Source of the DNA: an uncultured euryarchaeote
GTDB lineage: Archaea > Thermoplasmatota > Poseidoniia > Poseidoniales > Thalassarchaeaceae
Direction of reading: 5' to 3'
Assembly (NCBI GenBank): GCA_937897085.1
Contig: CALCOR010000236.1
Span: forward strand, 1-9,381
Length of the DNA: 9,381 bases
Numbering within the stretch: position 1 is the first letter of the stretch; every line of letters starts with the position of its first letter. The position numbers and the translations under genes are program-made. Under the pieces are notes generated by a model. The model ran no database searches, was not told where the DNA came from, and was given only the letters and a program-made list of their open reading frames with translations. Positions 1 to 6,791 of this stretch are shown here, one piece after another.

Positions 1-260
1 GTGGGGTAGGTGCCGAACTCGTCGTAGACCTCGCCTTTGAGCACGACATACGCCTCTCCGCCGGGATGCATGTGCGGCATGAACGCCTCCACCTCCACCT
101 CGGCATCCGCGTCGTAGAGCACCAGCGAGCATTCTCCCTCGCGCTTCAGACGTCCCAGGCGCACACCTGTGCCGAAATCCTTCCAGGCGACGTTCTCATT
201 CATCCAATCCTCATCCACGGAGAATCCGAGCCAGTCCGACAGGTCACAACTGAACGACAT
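1..260 (-). CDS. ChrR-like cupin domain protein, N-terminal part (cut by window edge)
   Basis: The 86 visible residues start at an ATG at 260 and run off the left edge, so the C-terminus is missing. The cupin motif 1 is complete: HMHPGGEAYVVLKG at residues 63-76, with metal-ligand candidates H63, H65 and E69 and the closing glycine G76, followed by a DEFGTYP turn. The pattern W-K-D-F-G-T-G-V near residue 26, then a hydrophobic strand, then H-x-H-P-G-G-E and DE-x-G-x-Y, is typical of the ChrR anti-sigma cupin-like family, which binds a metal and senses or handles oxidised compounds. There is no sign of the zinc-binding N-terminal anti-sigma domain of true ChrR, so this is a stand-alone cupin and its ligand is unknown. 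A GTG at 263 is a possible alternative start. It is transcribed divergently from the membrane protein at 336. Confidence 0.8.
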   Translation of the reverse strand, partial: MSFSCDLSDWLGFSVDEDWMNENVAWKDFGTGVRLGRLKREGECSLVLYDADAEVEVEAFMPHMHPGGEAYVVLKGEVYDEFGTYP

Positions 261-335
261 CACGCGATTCCGGGGGGTCGCACCACATGAGCCTTCGCGC
301 GGTGGCTTGATGGCTGATGATGACCTGTTGGGTCC

Positions 336-1142
336 ATGGTCGACATCGTCTACGTGCCGACGTTCCCTCCCGCTTCGCCTTACGAGGCCTACCTCTACCT
401 GCTCGTCATCCCGCTGCTGCTGCGCCTCATCCTGGTGCTTCCTCCGCTGATTGACCTCGTGCAGAAATTCTCTCCAGACAAGAAAGTGATCTGGCAGGCG
501 GTGCGCTCGCTGAAAATCAGGGGTCTGTGGGTAATCGTGCTCAACGAGTTGCTTGCCATCTTCCTCCCGTTCATCCTCGCCCTCTACGCCCGCACGCTGT
601 TCGATCCGCTCGGCTGGCCTGACTGGGAGGTCACCCCGATGAAGGGTGTCTATGCGCTGATCATCACTGCCGGGCTCTGGCTGTTCGTCGACTTCCTGCG
701 CGTGGCGCGCACTCGGCGTCTGATTCGCAACGTGTCGGAAAGCAATCGAATCGTGGTTCGTGCCGCCGCCCAGGGAATGATCCATGCGCGTGGAACACTC
801 GGTTTTCTTGAGCGGTTCAGTCTGCGCGGTCTGCTGCGCAAGCAACTCCCAGAAGAGTCGAGCGAGGGAGAAGCCGAGACGGACGGAGAGCCGGCGAAGA
901 AGTCGGTGCTCGGAAGCCTGCTGGGCCTCGGTGTAGACGTAGGCGAGAAAGGACTGGAGGTGGCAGATGCGGCCGTTGGATTAGTACGCGACAAGGCGGC
1001 CGAGATGTCCGGGTCGATGGACAAGAAGGTGGAAGAGGGCATTCGTCACCAATCTAAGATAGCGCTCACGCTGATGGTCCGAGACCTGATAATGAGCCTG
1101 ATGCCGATTGTCATCCTCGTCGGTCTGCACAACGTCTGGTGA
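336..1142 (+). CDS. Multi-pass membrane protein of unknown function
   Basis: I do not recognise this 268-residue protein. Four hydrophobic segments are visible, at about residues 17-42, 63-86, 104-122 and 248-266. Between the third and fourth lies a soluble region of about 120 residues. It starts basic (RTRRLIRN), contains an acidic linker around residues 168-185 (EESSEGEAETDGEP), and continues with an amphipathic, glycine-rich stretch (GSLLGLGVDVGEKG) that could be a helix lying on the membrane. The last 20 residues form the fourth segment, so the C-terminus sits at or near the membrane. No catalytic motif is evident. The ATG at 336 is the first start giving a sensible N-terminus. The gene stands alone and ends just before a T7 tract. 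A structural or membrane-organising role is only a guess. Confidence 0.8.
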   Translation: MVDIVYVPTFPPASPYEAYLYLLVIPLLLRLILVLPPLIDLVQKFSPDKKVIWQAVRSLKIRGLWVIVLNELLAIFLPFILALYARTLFDPLGWPDWEVTPMKGVYALIITAGLWLFVDFLRVARTRRLIRNVSESNRIVVRAAAQGMIHARGTLGFLERFSLRGLLRKQLPEESSEGEAETDGEPAKKSVLGSLLGLGVDVGEKGLEVADAAVGLVRDKAAEMSGSMDKKVEEGIRHQSKIALTLMVRDLIMSLMPIVILVGLHNVW

Positions 1143-1165
1143 GTCAATTCAGCGTCCTTTCAGGG

Positions 1166-1172
1166 TTTTTTT
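1166..1172 (+). terminator. Oligo-T tract, likely archaeal terminator
   Basis: Seven T residues lie 24 bases after the stop of the membrane-protein gene and 43 bases before the ACT-domain gene. There is no convincing GC-rich hairpin in front of it. Archaeal RNA polymerase terminates at such T-runs without a hairpin, which fits the position between two independently transcribed genes. Confidence 0.5.
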
Positions 1173-1185
1173 CGGGCACGACAGA

Positions 1186-1193
1186 TTCAAACG
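1186..1193 (+). promoter_or_regulatory. Possible TATA element of the ACT-domain gene
   Basis: The octamer TTCAAACG is centred 25.5 bases before the ATG at 1215. The same spacing is seen for AT-rich octamers in front of other genes here, and a very similar one (TTCAAATA on the minus strand) precedes the thioredoxin-like gene at 7720. This would be the TATA box of a leaderless transcript. Confidence 0.35.
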
Positions 1194-1214
1194 GAGTACC
1201 TCGAACGGAGTTCC
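1187..1214 (+). repeat. Tandem duplication of a 14-base unit directly before a start codon
   Basis: Two adjacent units, TCAAACGGAGTACC (1187-1200) and TCGAACGGAGTTCC (1201-1214), match at 12 of 14 positions. The second ends at the base before the ATG at 1215. Each carries a GGAG core, the second only four bases from the ATG. The repeat covers the whole -28 to -1 interval and could be a pair of regulator sites or a duplicated ribosome binding site. Confidence 0.75.
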
Positions 1215-1559
1215 ATGCAAGAATTCAGCATAACGATGGAAGATGAGCCCGGTGCACTGGCGACCTGCTGCGAAGCGATCGGAGCTGCAGGAGCGAACAT
1301 CCTGGCAGTCGCCGGTGTGGGAGATTCAAACCCGACAGCGGCAATCGTGACCGACAATGCGGAGGCTACGGCAGCCGCACTCGACGGGATTGGAGTGAAC
1401 TACCGAGTGAGCACGCTGAACACAGTGACGCTCCCCCACTCCCCCGGTTCGCTCGCAGAGTTCACCCGCGGTCTGGCCAATGACGGTGTCAACCTGCGCT
1501 CGCTCTACGTGCTGTCGATCAGCGGCGATTCCGCCGACGTCGGCTACACCACAGAGTGA
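1215..1559 (+). CDS. ACT-domain protein (tandem, second domain incomplete)
   Basis: This is a 114-residue protein made of small ligand-binding ACT modules, which bind amino acids and regulate enzymes or transcription. The first module (residues 1-68) has the full beta-alpha-beta-beta-alpha-beta order. It opens with QEFSITMEDEPGALA, where the D-x-P-G-like turn is the usual amino-acid binding loop, followed by the helix around CCEAIGAAG and strands at NILAVAGVG and AAIVTD. The second module starts at TVTLPHSPGSLAEF, again with a PG turn, but stops after its third strand (ADVGYTTE). The last helix and strand are missing, about 25 residues short of related two-ACT proteins as I know them. No enzyme domain is attached, so it probably acts as a stand-alone sensor. 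The stop lies only seven bases from the convergent HAD gene. Confidence 0.85.
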   Translation: MQEFSITMEDEPGALATCCEAIGAAGANILAVAGVGDSNPTAAIVTDNAEATAAALDGIGVNYRVSTLNTVTLPHSPGSLAEFTRGLANDGVNLRSLYVLSISGDSADVGYTTE

Positions 1560-1566
1560 ATCTCAC

Positions 1567-1986
1567 TCAATCGTCGAAAACCTCGACCTCTGCCCAGCGT
1601 TTCACGAACTGCGTGAACTTGGAGTTGAAGCGCGTCGCGCGCACGGTGTGATTGTCCACCCAGTGGTAATTTCCCCCTCTGGGTTTGTCGTAGACCACGC
1701 CATGGTAGCGAAAGCCGTTGGCGTCCAGCCAGCGCTCTGTGACCTCCTTGAGATCGGATGTGCGGCTGGTGAAGAAGGTGATCACATGGCCCTCGTCATA
1801 CCATCCGTTGATGATCTCCACGACATCCGGAAAGACCTCCGCATCCTCCATGCGCTCGGGCTGCTCGTTGGGCACGTCCTCGCACACGGTTCCGTCGATG
1901 TCGATGAGGTAGTTCTTGCACCCCTCAGGAAGGCCCGGGCTGATCGCCAGGCCCCGTTCGTCCGCTTGGTCCACCAGTTTGACCAT
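1567..1986 (-). CDS. Small HAD-superfamily hydrolase
   Basis: With the ATG at 1986 the product is 139 residues and all four HAD motifs are present: motif I DIDGTV with nucleophile D29 and acid/base D31, motif II as the T-S-R of FFTSRT (residues 71-76), motif III lysine K101 in YDKPRGGNY, and motif IV D111 in WVDN. The family removes phosphate from small molecules through an aspartyl-phosphate intermediate. The GGNYHWVDN stretch and the NEQPERM segment resemble small HAD proteins often annotated, doubtfully, as phosphoheptose isomerase or capsule-biosynthesis phosphatases. The substrate is unknown. A TTG start at 2016 would add ten residues and overlap the MFS stop by three bases; I prefer the ATG because the extra residues (KSRGRCAGS) look unlike the family. 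It is co-transcribed with the upstream MFS gene. Confidence 0.85.
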   Translation of the reverse strand: MVKLVDQADERGLAISPGLPEGCKNYLIDIDGTVCEDVPNEQPERMEDAEVFPDVVEIINGWYDEGHVITFFTSRTSDLKEVTERWLDANGFRYHGVVYDKPRGGNYHWVDNHTVRATRFNSKFTQFVKRWAEVEVFDD

Positions 1987-2012
1987 GGAGCCGGCGCACC
2001 GCCCCCGGCTCT

Positions 2013-3341
2013 TCAACTCACCGCGTCGCCCACGACGCCCTCAGCAGCGAGGGCATAGCGTCGCTCCCCGGGAGTGACCAGCGCCACCCACGCGAACCCT
2101 GAGAGCAACTGCCCGATGGCGAATATCTGCATCGTTGTGCGAAGCGTGAGATCGGTGTATTCGAGCAGCAGGCTGGCGACGAGTGCCGAGGAGGCGTAGA
2201 CGAAGGTCATCAGCAGGAAGTCGACCGAGAACACCCGCCCGCGCCATTCGTCCTCCGAGCGTTCCTGCAGCAGCACGGTCGAGAGCACCCAGTTGGAGCC
2301 ACTGGCGGCGTGTGCGCACACCACGAATATGGTGATCAGCGCAGACCACTCCATGAAGGCAATCAGTGTGTAGGCGAGTCCACAGGCGGACACCAGCCAG
2401 CCGAGCAGGAAGGGCCAGTGTGAGCGGTCGGTGAACAGGTAACGGGCGAGGATGGGACCGAGGCCAGTGCCCAGCCCACGAGCCCCGAACAGGACTCCGA
2501 TGCCGGCGGCGATGTCACCCAGACCGATTTCCGCGCCCATGAGGATGAGCATGTAGATCAGCCCGCCACCGAAAACTCCCCACAGCGCCTTCGCCGTGAT
2601 TACCCTGTAGATCGGTGGAGTTGTCCTGATGATGCGGATGCCATGTGCAATCTGACTGAGACTGGAGGCGATGAACGATCCGTCAGGCTTCTCCTCGGTC
2701 CGCTGTGGGATGTTGATGGTGGCGATTACCGCAGCCGCGAACAGGAACGCGGCCACATTGGTGATGAAGGCGACTTGGACTCCGTAGGCGGCGACCACGA
2801 AGCCTCCGAGCGATGCCCCGATGGCGAGTGATGCCGACCAGGTGCCTGAGTTCAAGGCATTGGCAGTCAAGAGTTCATTCGGCTTGGTGATGTTAGGAAT
2901 CGCCGCATTCTCGGCGGGGACGTAGACCGCGTGCAGCAATTGCAGGACTGCAGCCACCGCATACACGTACCAGATGGGACCGTCGGCGGGCAGAAACAGC
3001 AGCGAGCCGACAGCGACAGCACTCAGCAGGTTGGCGAGCACCATCAGCCACTTGCGCGAGTAGCGGTCAGCGAGCACACCGGTGAGCAGTTGCGGGAAGG
3101 CGAGCGCGAACATGCGCAGTATGAACAGCACACCGAGCGCCAGCTCCGATGAGCCGCTCATGGCGTCGATGAGCACGAACAGAGCGACCGTGTTGAACCA
3201 CTCACCGAGCATCGATACCGCGTTTGCGCCCCAGTAGCGCCGGAACACCGGATTCACCCGCAGGAGTTCGATGAAACCGACCTCTTGTTCCTCCAACAAA
3301 GCACCCCCGAATGCCGCCTGCTGCCGTCCTCCACCTTTCAT
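2013..3341 (-). CDS. MFS transporter, DHA3/EntS-like exporter
   Basis: This 442-residue integral membrane protein has about twelve hydrophobic segments. The signature loop between helices 2 and 3 is [10 protein letters not shown] at residues 88-97, the conserved motif A of the major facilitator superfamily. The N-terminus with [20 protein letters not shown] and the second-half motif [16 protein letters not shown] match the MFS_3 / DHA3 group, which includes the enterobactin exporter EntS and macrolide pumps. It therefore most likely exports a small molecule by proton antiport; the substrate cannot be read from the sequence. The ATG at 3341 is chosen: the frame stays open to a TTG at 3425, but that would run into the divergent oligoribonuclease gene and add a Pro/Ser/Arg-rich tail. 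It is followed directly by the HAD gene. Confidence 0.9.
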   Translation of the reverse strand: MKGGGRQQAAFGGALLEEQEVGFIELLRVNPVFRRYWGANAVSMLGEWFNTVALFVLIDAMSGSSELALGVLFILRMFALAFPQLLTGVLADRYSRKWLMVLANLLSAVAVGSLLFLPADGPIWYVYAVAAVLQLLHAVYVPAENAAIPNITKPNELLTANALNSGTWSASLAIGASLGGFVVAAYGVQVAFITNVAAFLFAAAVIATINIPQRTEEKPDGSFIASSLSQIAHGIRIIRTTPPIYRVITAKALWGVFGGGLIYMLILMGAEIGLGDIAAGIGVLFGARGLGTGLGPILARYLFTDRSHWPFLLGWLVSACGLAYTLIAFMEWSALITIFVVCAHAASGSNWVLSTVLLQERSEDEWRGRVFSVDFLLMTFVYASSALVASLLLEYTDLTLRTTMQIFAIGQLLSGFAWVALVTPGERRYALAAEGVVGDAVS

Positions 3342-3362
3342 CCTGCCCGCGAGCGAGCACCC

Positions 3363-3370
3363 CCATAACC
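3363..3370 (-). promoter_or_regulatory. Possible TATA element of the MFS-HAD operon
   Basis: On the minus strand the octamer GGTTATGG is centred 25.5 bases before the ATG at 3341. It is the only AT-richer spot in this GC-rich divergent gap and sits at the spacing seen before other genes in the window. The match to a TATA box is weak. Confidence 0.25.
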
Positions 3371-3412
3371 GAGATGCGAATGATGATGAAGGACGGCCAC
3401 CGCCTAGTGGAG

Positions 3413-3946
3413 ATGGCCGAAGCAAACCTCGTGTGGATCGACTGTGAGTTCACCGGGCTGAACCCTGAGGTCGACCGCATCATCGAGATCGCCACGCTCA
3501 TCACCGATTCGGAATTGAACATCATCTTCGAGGGTCCGAGCTTGGCAATCCACCAGTCGGAGGAACAACTGGCAGTGATGGACGAGTGGAACGTCACGCA
3601 CCACACCGACAATGGTCTCATCGAGCGCGTGCGCGCCAGTGAGGTGACCGAGGAGGAGGCGGAACGGCAGACACTGGAGTTCGTCAAGGAGCACTGCGAC
3701 GAGCGCAAGTCACCTCTGTGCGGCAACACCATCGGCCAGGACAGAAGGTTTCTCAGGCGCTACATGCCGGAGTTGCACGGCTACCTGCACTACCGCAGCA
3801 TCGATGTCAGCAGCGTCAAGGAGATCGCCAGACGCTGGTATCCCGAGGTGCCGAATCTGGAGAAATCGGGTGGTCACCGCGCCATGGATGACATCAGGGA
3901 GTCGGTCGCTGAACTGGCCCACTATCGCGAGCACGTGTTCAGGTGA
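3413..3946 (+). CDS. orn: Oligoribonuclease (3'-5' exoribonuclease)
   Basis: This 177-residue protein is a full-length match to Orn, which degrades 2-5 nucleotide RNAs (and pGpG) to mononucleotides as the last step of RNA decay. It is a DEDDh exonuclease and all five catalytic residues are visible: D10 and E12 in [10 protein letters not shown]110 in [10 protein letters not shown], and H155 and D160 in [12 protein letters not shown]. Other family hallmarks are [19 protein letters not shown] and the C-terminal AELAHYREH. Related proteins begin two to five residues before W-I-D, so the ATG at 3413 is preferred. Upstream in-frame ATGs at 3374, 3380, 3383 and 3386, and a longer frame from 3311, would add residues not found in the family. 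It is divergent from the MFS gene, and its TGA abuts the stop of the convergent JAMM gene. Confidence 0.95.
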   Translation: MAEANLVWIDCEFTGLNPEVDRIIEIATLITDSELNIIFEGPSLAIHQSEEQLAVMDEWNVTHHTDNGLIERVRASEVTEEEAERQTLEFVKEHCDERKSPLCGNTIGQDRRFLRRYMPELHGYLHYRSIDVSSVKEIARRWYPEVPNLEKSGGHRAMDDIRESVAELAHYREHVFR

Positions 3947-4702
3947 TCATGCGCTGAGTTCATCCCAACCGTATGGGAATCCCTGTTCGTCCACGAGGAT
4001 GACGTTGATTCCACAACCCGACCTGTGGAATGAGATGAGTTCCAACCCGTGGATACGATGCCCCGTCGGAGCCACACCGAGGATCGGACGCTCCCTCTTC
4101 CTGCGCCAACTTCCCCATCCGCGGCCGCCGCGCCGCTCCTGCACTGATGGCACCTCGTCAGGCTGCAACCTTCTCCTCACTCCTTCGGCATCCTCGAACC
4201 AAGGGAGTGGTCCCTCAGGAGAGAATTCGATTCCGAGGATCATGTCCACCCCTCGCGTGTGCTGCGCCGCGTCCGCGTCCTGCTCGCTGGGGATGGCCAC
4301 CGCGTTAGGGTGGGTGTGCAGCCAGTGGATGAACCGGCCACCGCGCGGGCCTCTCGATTCAGCGAAGATTCCGTCCGTCCATTCCTCAGGTACATGGTGC
4401 ACCGACCACGAATCACCGCGATTGACGAGGGTCGCATCGCCGAGGACCTGACCCTCCCCGGCGAACAGACCGTCCTCATGGTCGGCGCCGCGGAACAGCT
4501 CGTCGACCTCGGCCACGTGCGGACGTTGGTTATCACCGTCCAAGCCGACGAGAATCTCGTCGGGAAGCGACTCCAGCGCCATCAGCAGAATTTCCTCTAG
4601 GGTCTCTCCGGGAACGTGTACCAGGCCGCGGTAGCCGTCGCGGTTGGCCAGCGAATCGGCGTTGTAGGCGGCCATCGCCTCGACCAGCCAAGCGTCTACC
4701 AT
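3947..4702 (-). CDS. JAMM/MPN+ (Mov34/JAB1) metalloprotease-like protein
   Basis: The 251-residue product contains the zinc-binding JAMM signature in exact H-x-H-x(10)-D spacing: H129, H131 and D142 within HTHPNAVAIPSEQD, with the conserved S139. The distant glutamate is probably E49 in PDEILVGLDGD, following the helix EILLMALESL as in the MPN fold. JAMM proteases cleave isopeptide bonds of ubiquitin or, in archaea, of ubiquitin-like SAMP proteins, and some act on sulfur-carrier tails. Here the MPN core (about residues 35-165) has a 35-residue N-terminal helix-like extension. A C-terminal part of about 80 residues holds a highly basic Arg/Trp/Gly linker (190-206) and a beta-rich end. That makes it much longer than minimal archaeal desampylases. 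No ubiquitin-like or E1 gene is seen beside it, so the substrate is open. It has no signal peptide and is likely cytosolic. Confidence 0.85.
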   Translation of the reverse strand: MVDAWLVEAMAAYNADSLANRDGYRGLVHVPGETLEEILLMALESLPDEILVGLDGDNQRPHVAEVDELFRGADHEDGLFAGEGQVLGDATLVNRGDSWSVHHVPEEWTDGIFAESRGPRGGRFIHWLHTHPNAVAIPSEQDADAAQHTRGVDMILGIEFSPEGPLPWFEDAEGVRRRLQPDEVPSVQERRGGRGWGSWRRKRERPILGVAPTGHRIHGLELISFHRSGCGINVILVDEQGFPYGWDELSA

Positions 4703-4723
4703 GGGCGCTTGTCGGCGGTGAAT

Positions 4724-4731
4724 CCTTAACA
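4724..4731 (-). promoter_or_regulatory. Possible TATA element of the JAMM gene
   Basis: The minus-strand octamer TGTTAAGG is centred 25.5 bases before the ATG at 4702. This fits a leaderless archaeal transcript and supports that start. The same AT-rich patch lies about 37 bases before the plus-strand ATG at 4765 and might also serve that gene with a short leader. Confidence 0.4.
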
Positions 4732-4739
4732 GGGTTGGC

Positions 4740-4763
4740 GGTCGAACCGGTTCGAGGTCGAAC
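4740..4763. promoter_or_regulatory. Candidate operator: perfect 14-bp palindrome plus a third half-site
   Basis: TCGAACCGGTTCGA at 4742-4755 is a perfect palindrome. Its left half with flank, GGTCGAAC (4740-4747), is repeated in direct orientation at 4756-4763, one base before the ATG at 4765. Three copies of the same half-site (forward, inverted, forward) are thus packed in 24 bases between two divergent genes. This is the form of a site for a dimeric helix-turn-helix regulator acting on the plus-strand gene. The regulator is unknown. Confidence 0.5.
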
Positions 4764-4764
4764 G

Positions 4765-5475
4765 ATGGCGCGCAAGAAGAAGGGACTCGGGAGGATGCTC
4801 GGCAGTCTCACCGGCAGCCCCTACGATCGCCTGATGCACCAGATCGACAAAGTGCAGGAGGATACCGACGATCAGGACCTCGGCAGAGAACTCGATACGC
4901 TGGCGCGCATCATCCGCCAGCAGTACGACCAAGAACGCATCGACGCAGAGGAGCATGACCTGCTGCTCGAGGAAGTGGAGGAGATCCACCCCGATGGGAA
5001 CACCTACGAGAAACTCGAGGATGATACAGACGAATTCTTCGGCGACGACCAGATGCCCGATGCCCCCGAACCGGAGTTGGGCAAGGAGGTCAACCTCGAC
5101 CAGTTGATGAGCAGCCGCTCAGATGCATTCCAGGGCTCCTGGGCCTCGGACGAGTACGACGACTACAAGCGCCAGATGGCGGAGGAGTTCTACAAGGAGA
5201 GCGACGATGCCATCACCTCTGGAGACCACAGCAACCTCCGTTCGCAGGACCCTCATGGAACGCGCGTGTTCCACGATGTGGAGGAGGACGCTGAGCAGGT
5301 GAAGCGAGATATCCTCAAGGAGCAGGGAGAAGATGTCGACGCGCCCGCGCCCGCTCGTCAGGAGGAGGACGAATCATACCGGGTCGACGAGGACGGCGTC
5401 GAGTGGTGGCAGGATGAAGATGGGCAGTGGTGGTACCGTCCGGCCGACGAGAATGACTGGTTCCCGTGGGAGTAG
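4765..5475 (+). CDS. Acidic cytosolic protein with SHOCT-like segment and Trp-rich C-terminus
   Basis: I cannot name this 236-residue protein. It begins with a basic patch (MARKKKGLGR), which may touch nucleic acid or membrane. A helical segment at about 43-74 (LDTLARIIRQQYDQERID, then AEEHDLLLEEVEEI) resembles the SHOCT module, a short helical pair that often sits at protein ends and mediates oligomerisation. The middle (about 84-200) is strongly acidic and probably disordered. The last 30 residues are striking: DGVEWW at 210-215, DGQWWYRP at 219-226 and DWFPWE at 231-236, giving six Trp in 22 residues, likely a small aromatic fold or binding peptide. No signal peptide or membrane segment is seen. 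The ATG at 4765 is used; a TTG at 4735 would read through the palindrome. The last 118 bases overlap the antisense phosphatase gene. Confidence 0.75.
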   Translation: MARKKKGLGRMLGSLTGSPYDRLMHQIDKVQEDTDDQDLGRELDTLARIIRQQYDQERIDAEEHDLLLEEVEEIHPDGNTYEKLEDDTDEFFGDDQMPDAPEPELGKEVNLDQLMSSRSDAFQGSWASDEYDDYKRQMAEEFYKESDDAITSGDHSNLRSQDPHGTRVFHDVEEDAEQVKRDILKEQGEDVDAPAPARQEEDESYRVDEDGVEWWQDEDGQWWYRPADENDWFPWE

Positions 5476-6791
5476 AGCGCCGCGAGTGTGGTGGCCAACA
5501 GCAGCAGTGGCAGACCGAGTGCGGGCAGGATGCCCTTCTTCGGGGCGGGTTTTGTCGGGATGAGCGGAATCTCCCGGTTCAGCGTGAATTCGTCGCCGAT
5601 CGAGCCATCCGCGAGTTGGAACTGCATCTTGAGCGAATAACGGTCGACATCGAGCAGTGCTATCCCGAAGGATGCCTCTCGATGGGCTGACCATTCCGGT
5701 TGCGGGTCATCGAAGTCGTCGTACGGAGTCTGGCCAGCCGTTCCGATGACCAGATGCACGGGAGCAGTGGGTGAAGCGAACACCGTTCCGTTCTGGTCTC
5801 CGATGTCGAACACCTCCTCCGCGATCACCGGATAGGTGCGCTCGTAGGAGTGGTCATGGCCCCAGATGGCCAGGTCAACAGAGTGGTTCACCAGCAGGTA
5901 CTCGACCGCGTCGCGGAGGGCTACTTCACTCCCATGATAGGAATTTGAGGAGTACATCGGCTTGTGTCCGAGCACGATGATCCAGGGATGCGCCTCCCGG
6001 CTGGCGTTCGCTAGTGCCAGCTCCTCATCCAGCCACTCCAGTTGTGGACTCCCGTCAGTGTACTCGTGCTCGCTGGAGATCGAGATGAAGGTCACCGGCC
6101 CATGGTGGAACGAGTACCAGAAGGGTGAGCCGCTGCCGCCATCCGGGCGGCTGAAGCGGGCCTCGTAGGCGGCGAAACCCCACAACGCCTCCTCCTCATG
6201 GTTGCCGGGAGCGAACATCCAGGGTGTGCGGCGGGCAGATGGCTCGATCATCTCCCCCCAATCGTCCCATGTGGGCTGATAGCCATTGGCGTACGACAGG
6301 TCGCCTGACAGGGTGACCAGTGTCACATTGGCATCGATCAACTGTTGCACGGTGGCCTCTGCCGCACTCGAAGTGCTGTGGTCAGCGATGGTGGCGATGT
6401 GGACGCTGTCGTTCGCTGCCGTCCTGAACGAGGATATCCCAGACCAGCCCGAAGCACCCCCGACGCGGAAGAAGTACTCCTCGTTGGGTGACAGGTTGGT
6501 CATCGTGGCGCTGTGGATGGTGACGGTCCACTCGTACATCCGGCTGCTGCCCGTCGCGCTCTGGTCGAGCGCATCCTCTGAATGCCCCCATTCGACCTCA
6601 TTTTCCGCAGACAGTTCGGTCACCCACGTGGCCGTCATCTCAGAAGAGTCAGCGGTGAGTGAAAGGTGCACCTGCTGCGGGTTCCTGAGCCCCAACTGCG
6701 CGCTGGCGCTGGGTGCCAGCAGACAGGTCGTCAGCAGCAGGACGAGCAGGATGCCGAACATCCGCTGGAGTCTCAATCGTCGACTTGACAC
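5358..6791 (-). CDS. Secreted purple acid phosphatase (metallophosphoesterase)
   Basis: With the GTG at 6791 the product is 477 residues. A signal peptide (basic RRLRLQR, then hydrophobic MFGILLVLLL, cut near SASA at 31) is followed by a fibronectin-like purple acid phosphatase N-domain (about 38-124) and the catalytic domain (about 130-400). The seven metal ligands are visible: D137, D164 and Y167 in GDLSY, N197 in GNHE, H276 in GHKPMY, and H312 and H314 in GHDHSYERT. Motif I reads IADHS rather than the usual GDxG, though the Asp is kept. The enzyme would release phosphate from organic phosphates outside the cell. A hydrophobic segment at 419-440 after a PTKPAPKK linker is a likely C-terminal anchor. 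The final residues 441-477 are a Ser/His-rich tail antisense to the neighbouring gene and may be stop-codon readthrough. An ATG at 6761 is an alternative start but gives a signal peptide without positive charge. Confidence 0.88.
   Translation of the reverse strand: MSSRRLRLQRMFGILLVLLLTTCLLAPSASAQLGLRNPQQVHLSLTADSSEMTATWVTELSAENEVEWGHSEDALDQSATGSSRMYEWTVTIHSATMTNLSPNEEYFFRVGGASGWSGISSFRTAANDSVHIATIADHSTSSAAEATVQQLIDANVTLVTLSGDLSYANGYQPTWDDWGEMIEPSARRTPWMFAPGNHEEEALWGFAAYEARFSRPDGGSGSPFWYSFHHGPVTFISISSEHEYTDGSPQLEWLDEELALANASREAHPWIIVLGHKPMYSSNSYHGSEVALRDAVEYLLVNHSVDLAIWGHDHSYERTYPVIAEEVFDIGDQNGTVFASPTAPVHLVIGTAGQTPYDDFDDPQPEWSAHREASFGIALLDVDRYSLKMQFQLADGSIGDEFTLNREIPLIPTKPAPKKGILPALGLPLLLLATTLAALYSHGNQSFSSAGRYHHCPSSSCHHSTPSSSTRYDSSSS

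Noticed and set aside
1193..1210. The GGAG cores as Shine-Dalgarno sites of the ACT gene
   Set aside because: The near one is only four bases from the ATG and the far one 18, both outside the best spacing, so I do not list a ribosome binding site.
3342..3425. N-terminal extension of the MFS protein to a TTG at 3425
   Set aside because: It would overlap the orn start and add a Pro/Ser/Arg-rich stretch absent from MFS proteins.
3804..4451. A 215-codon plus-strand frame covering the end of orn and the JAMM gene
   Set aside because: It is out of frame with orn and antisense to the JAMM motif, and its Pro/Ser/Arg-rich product has no domain.
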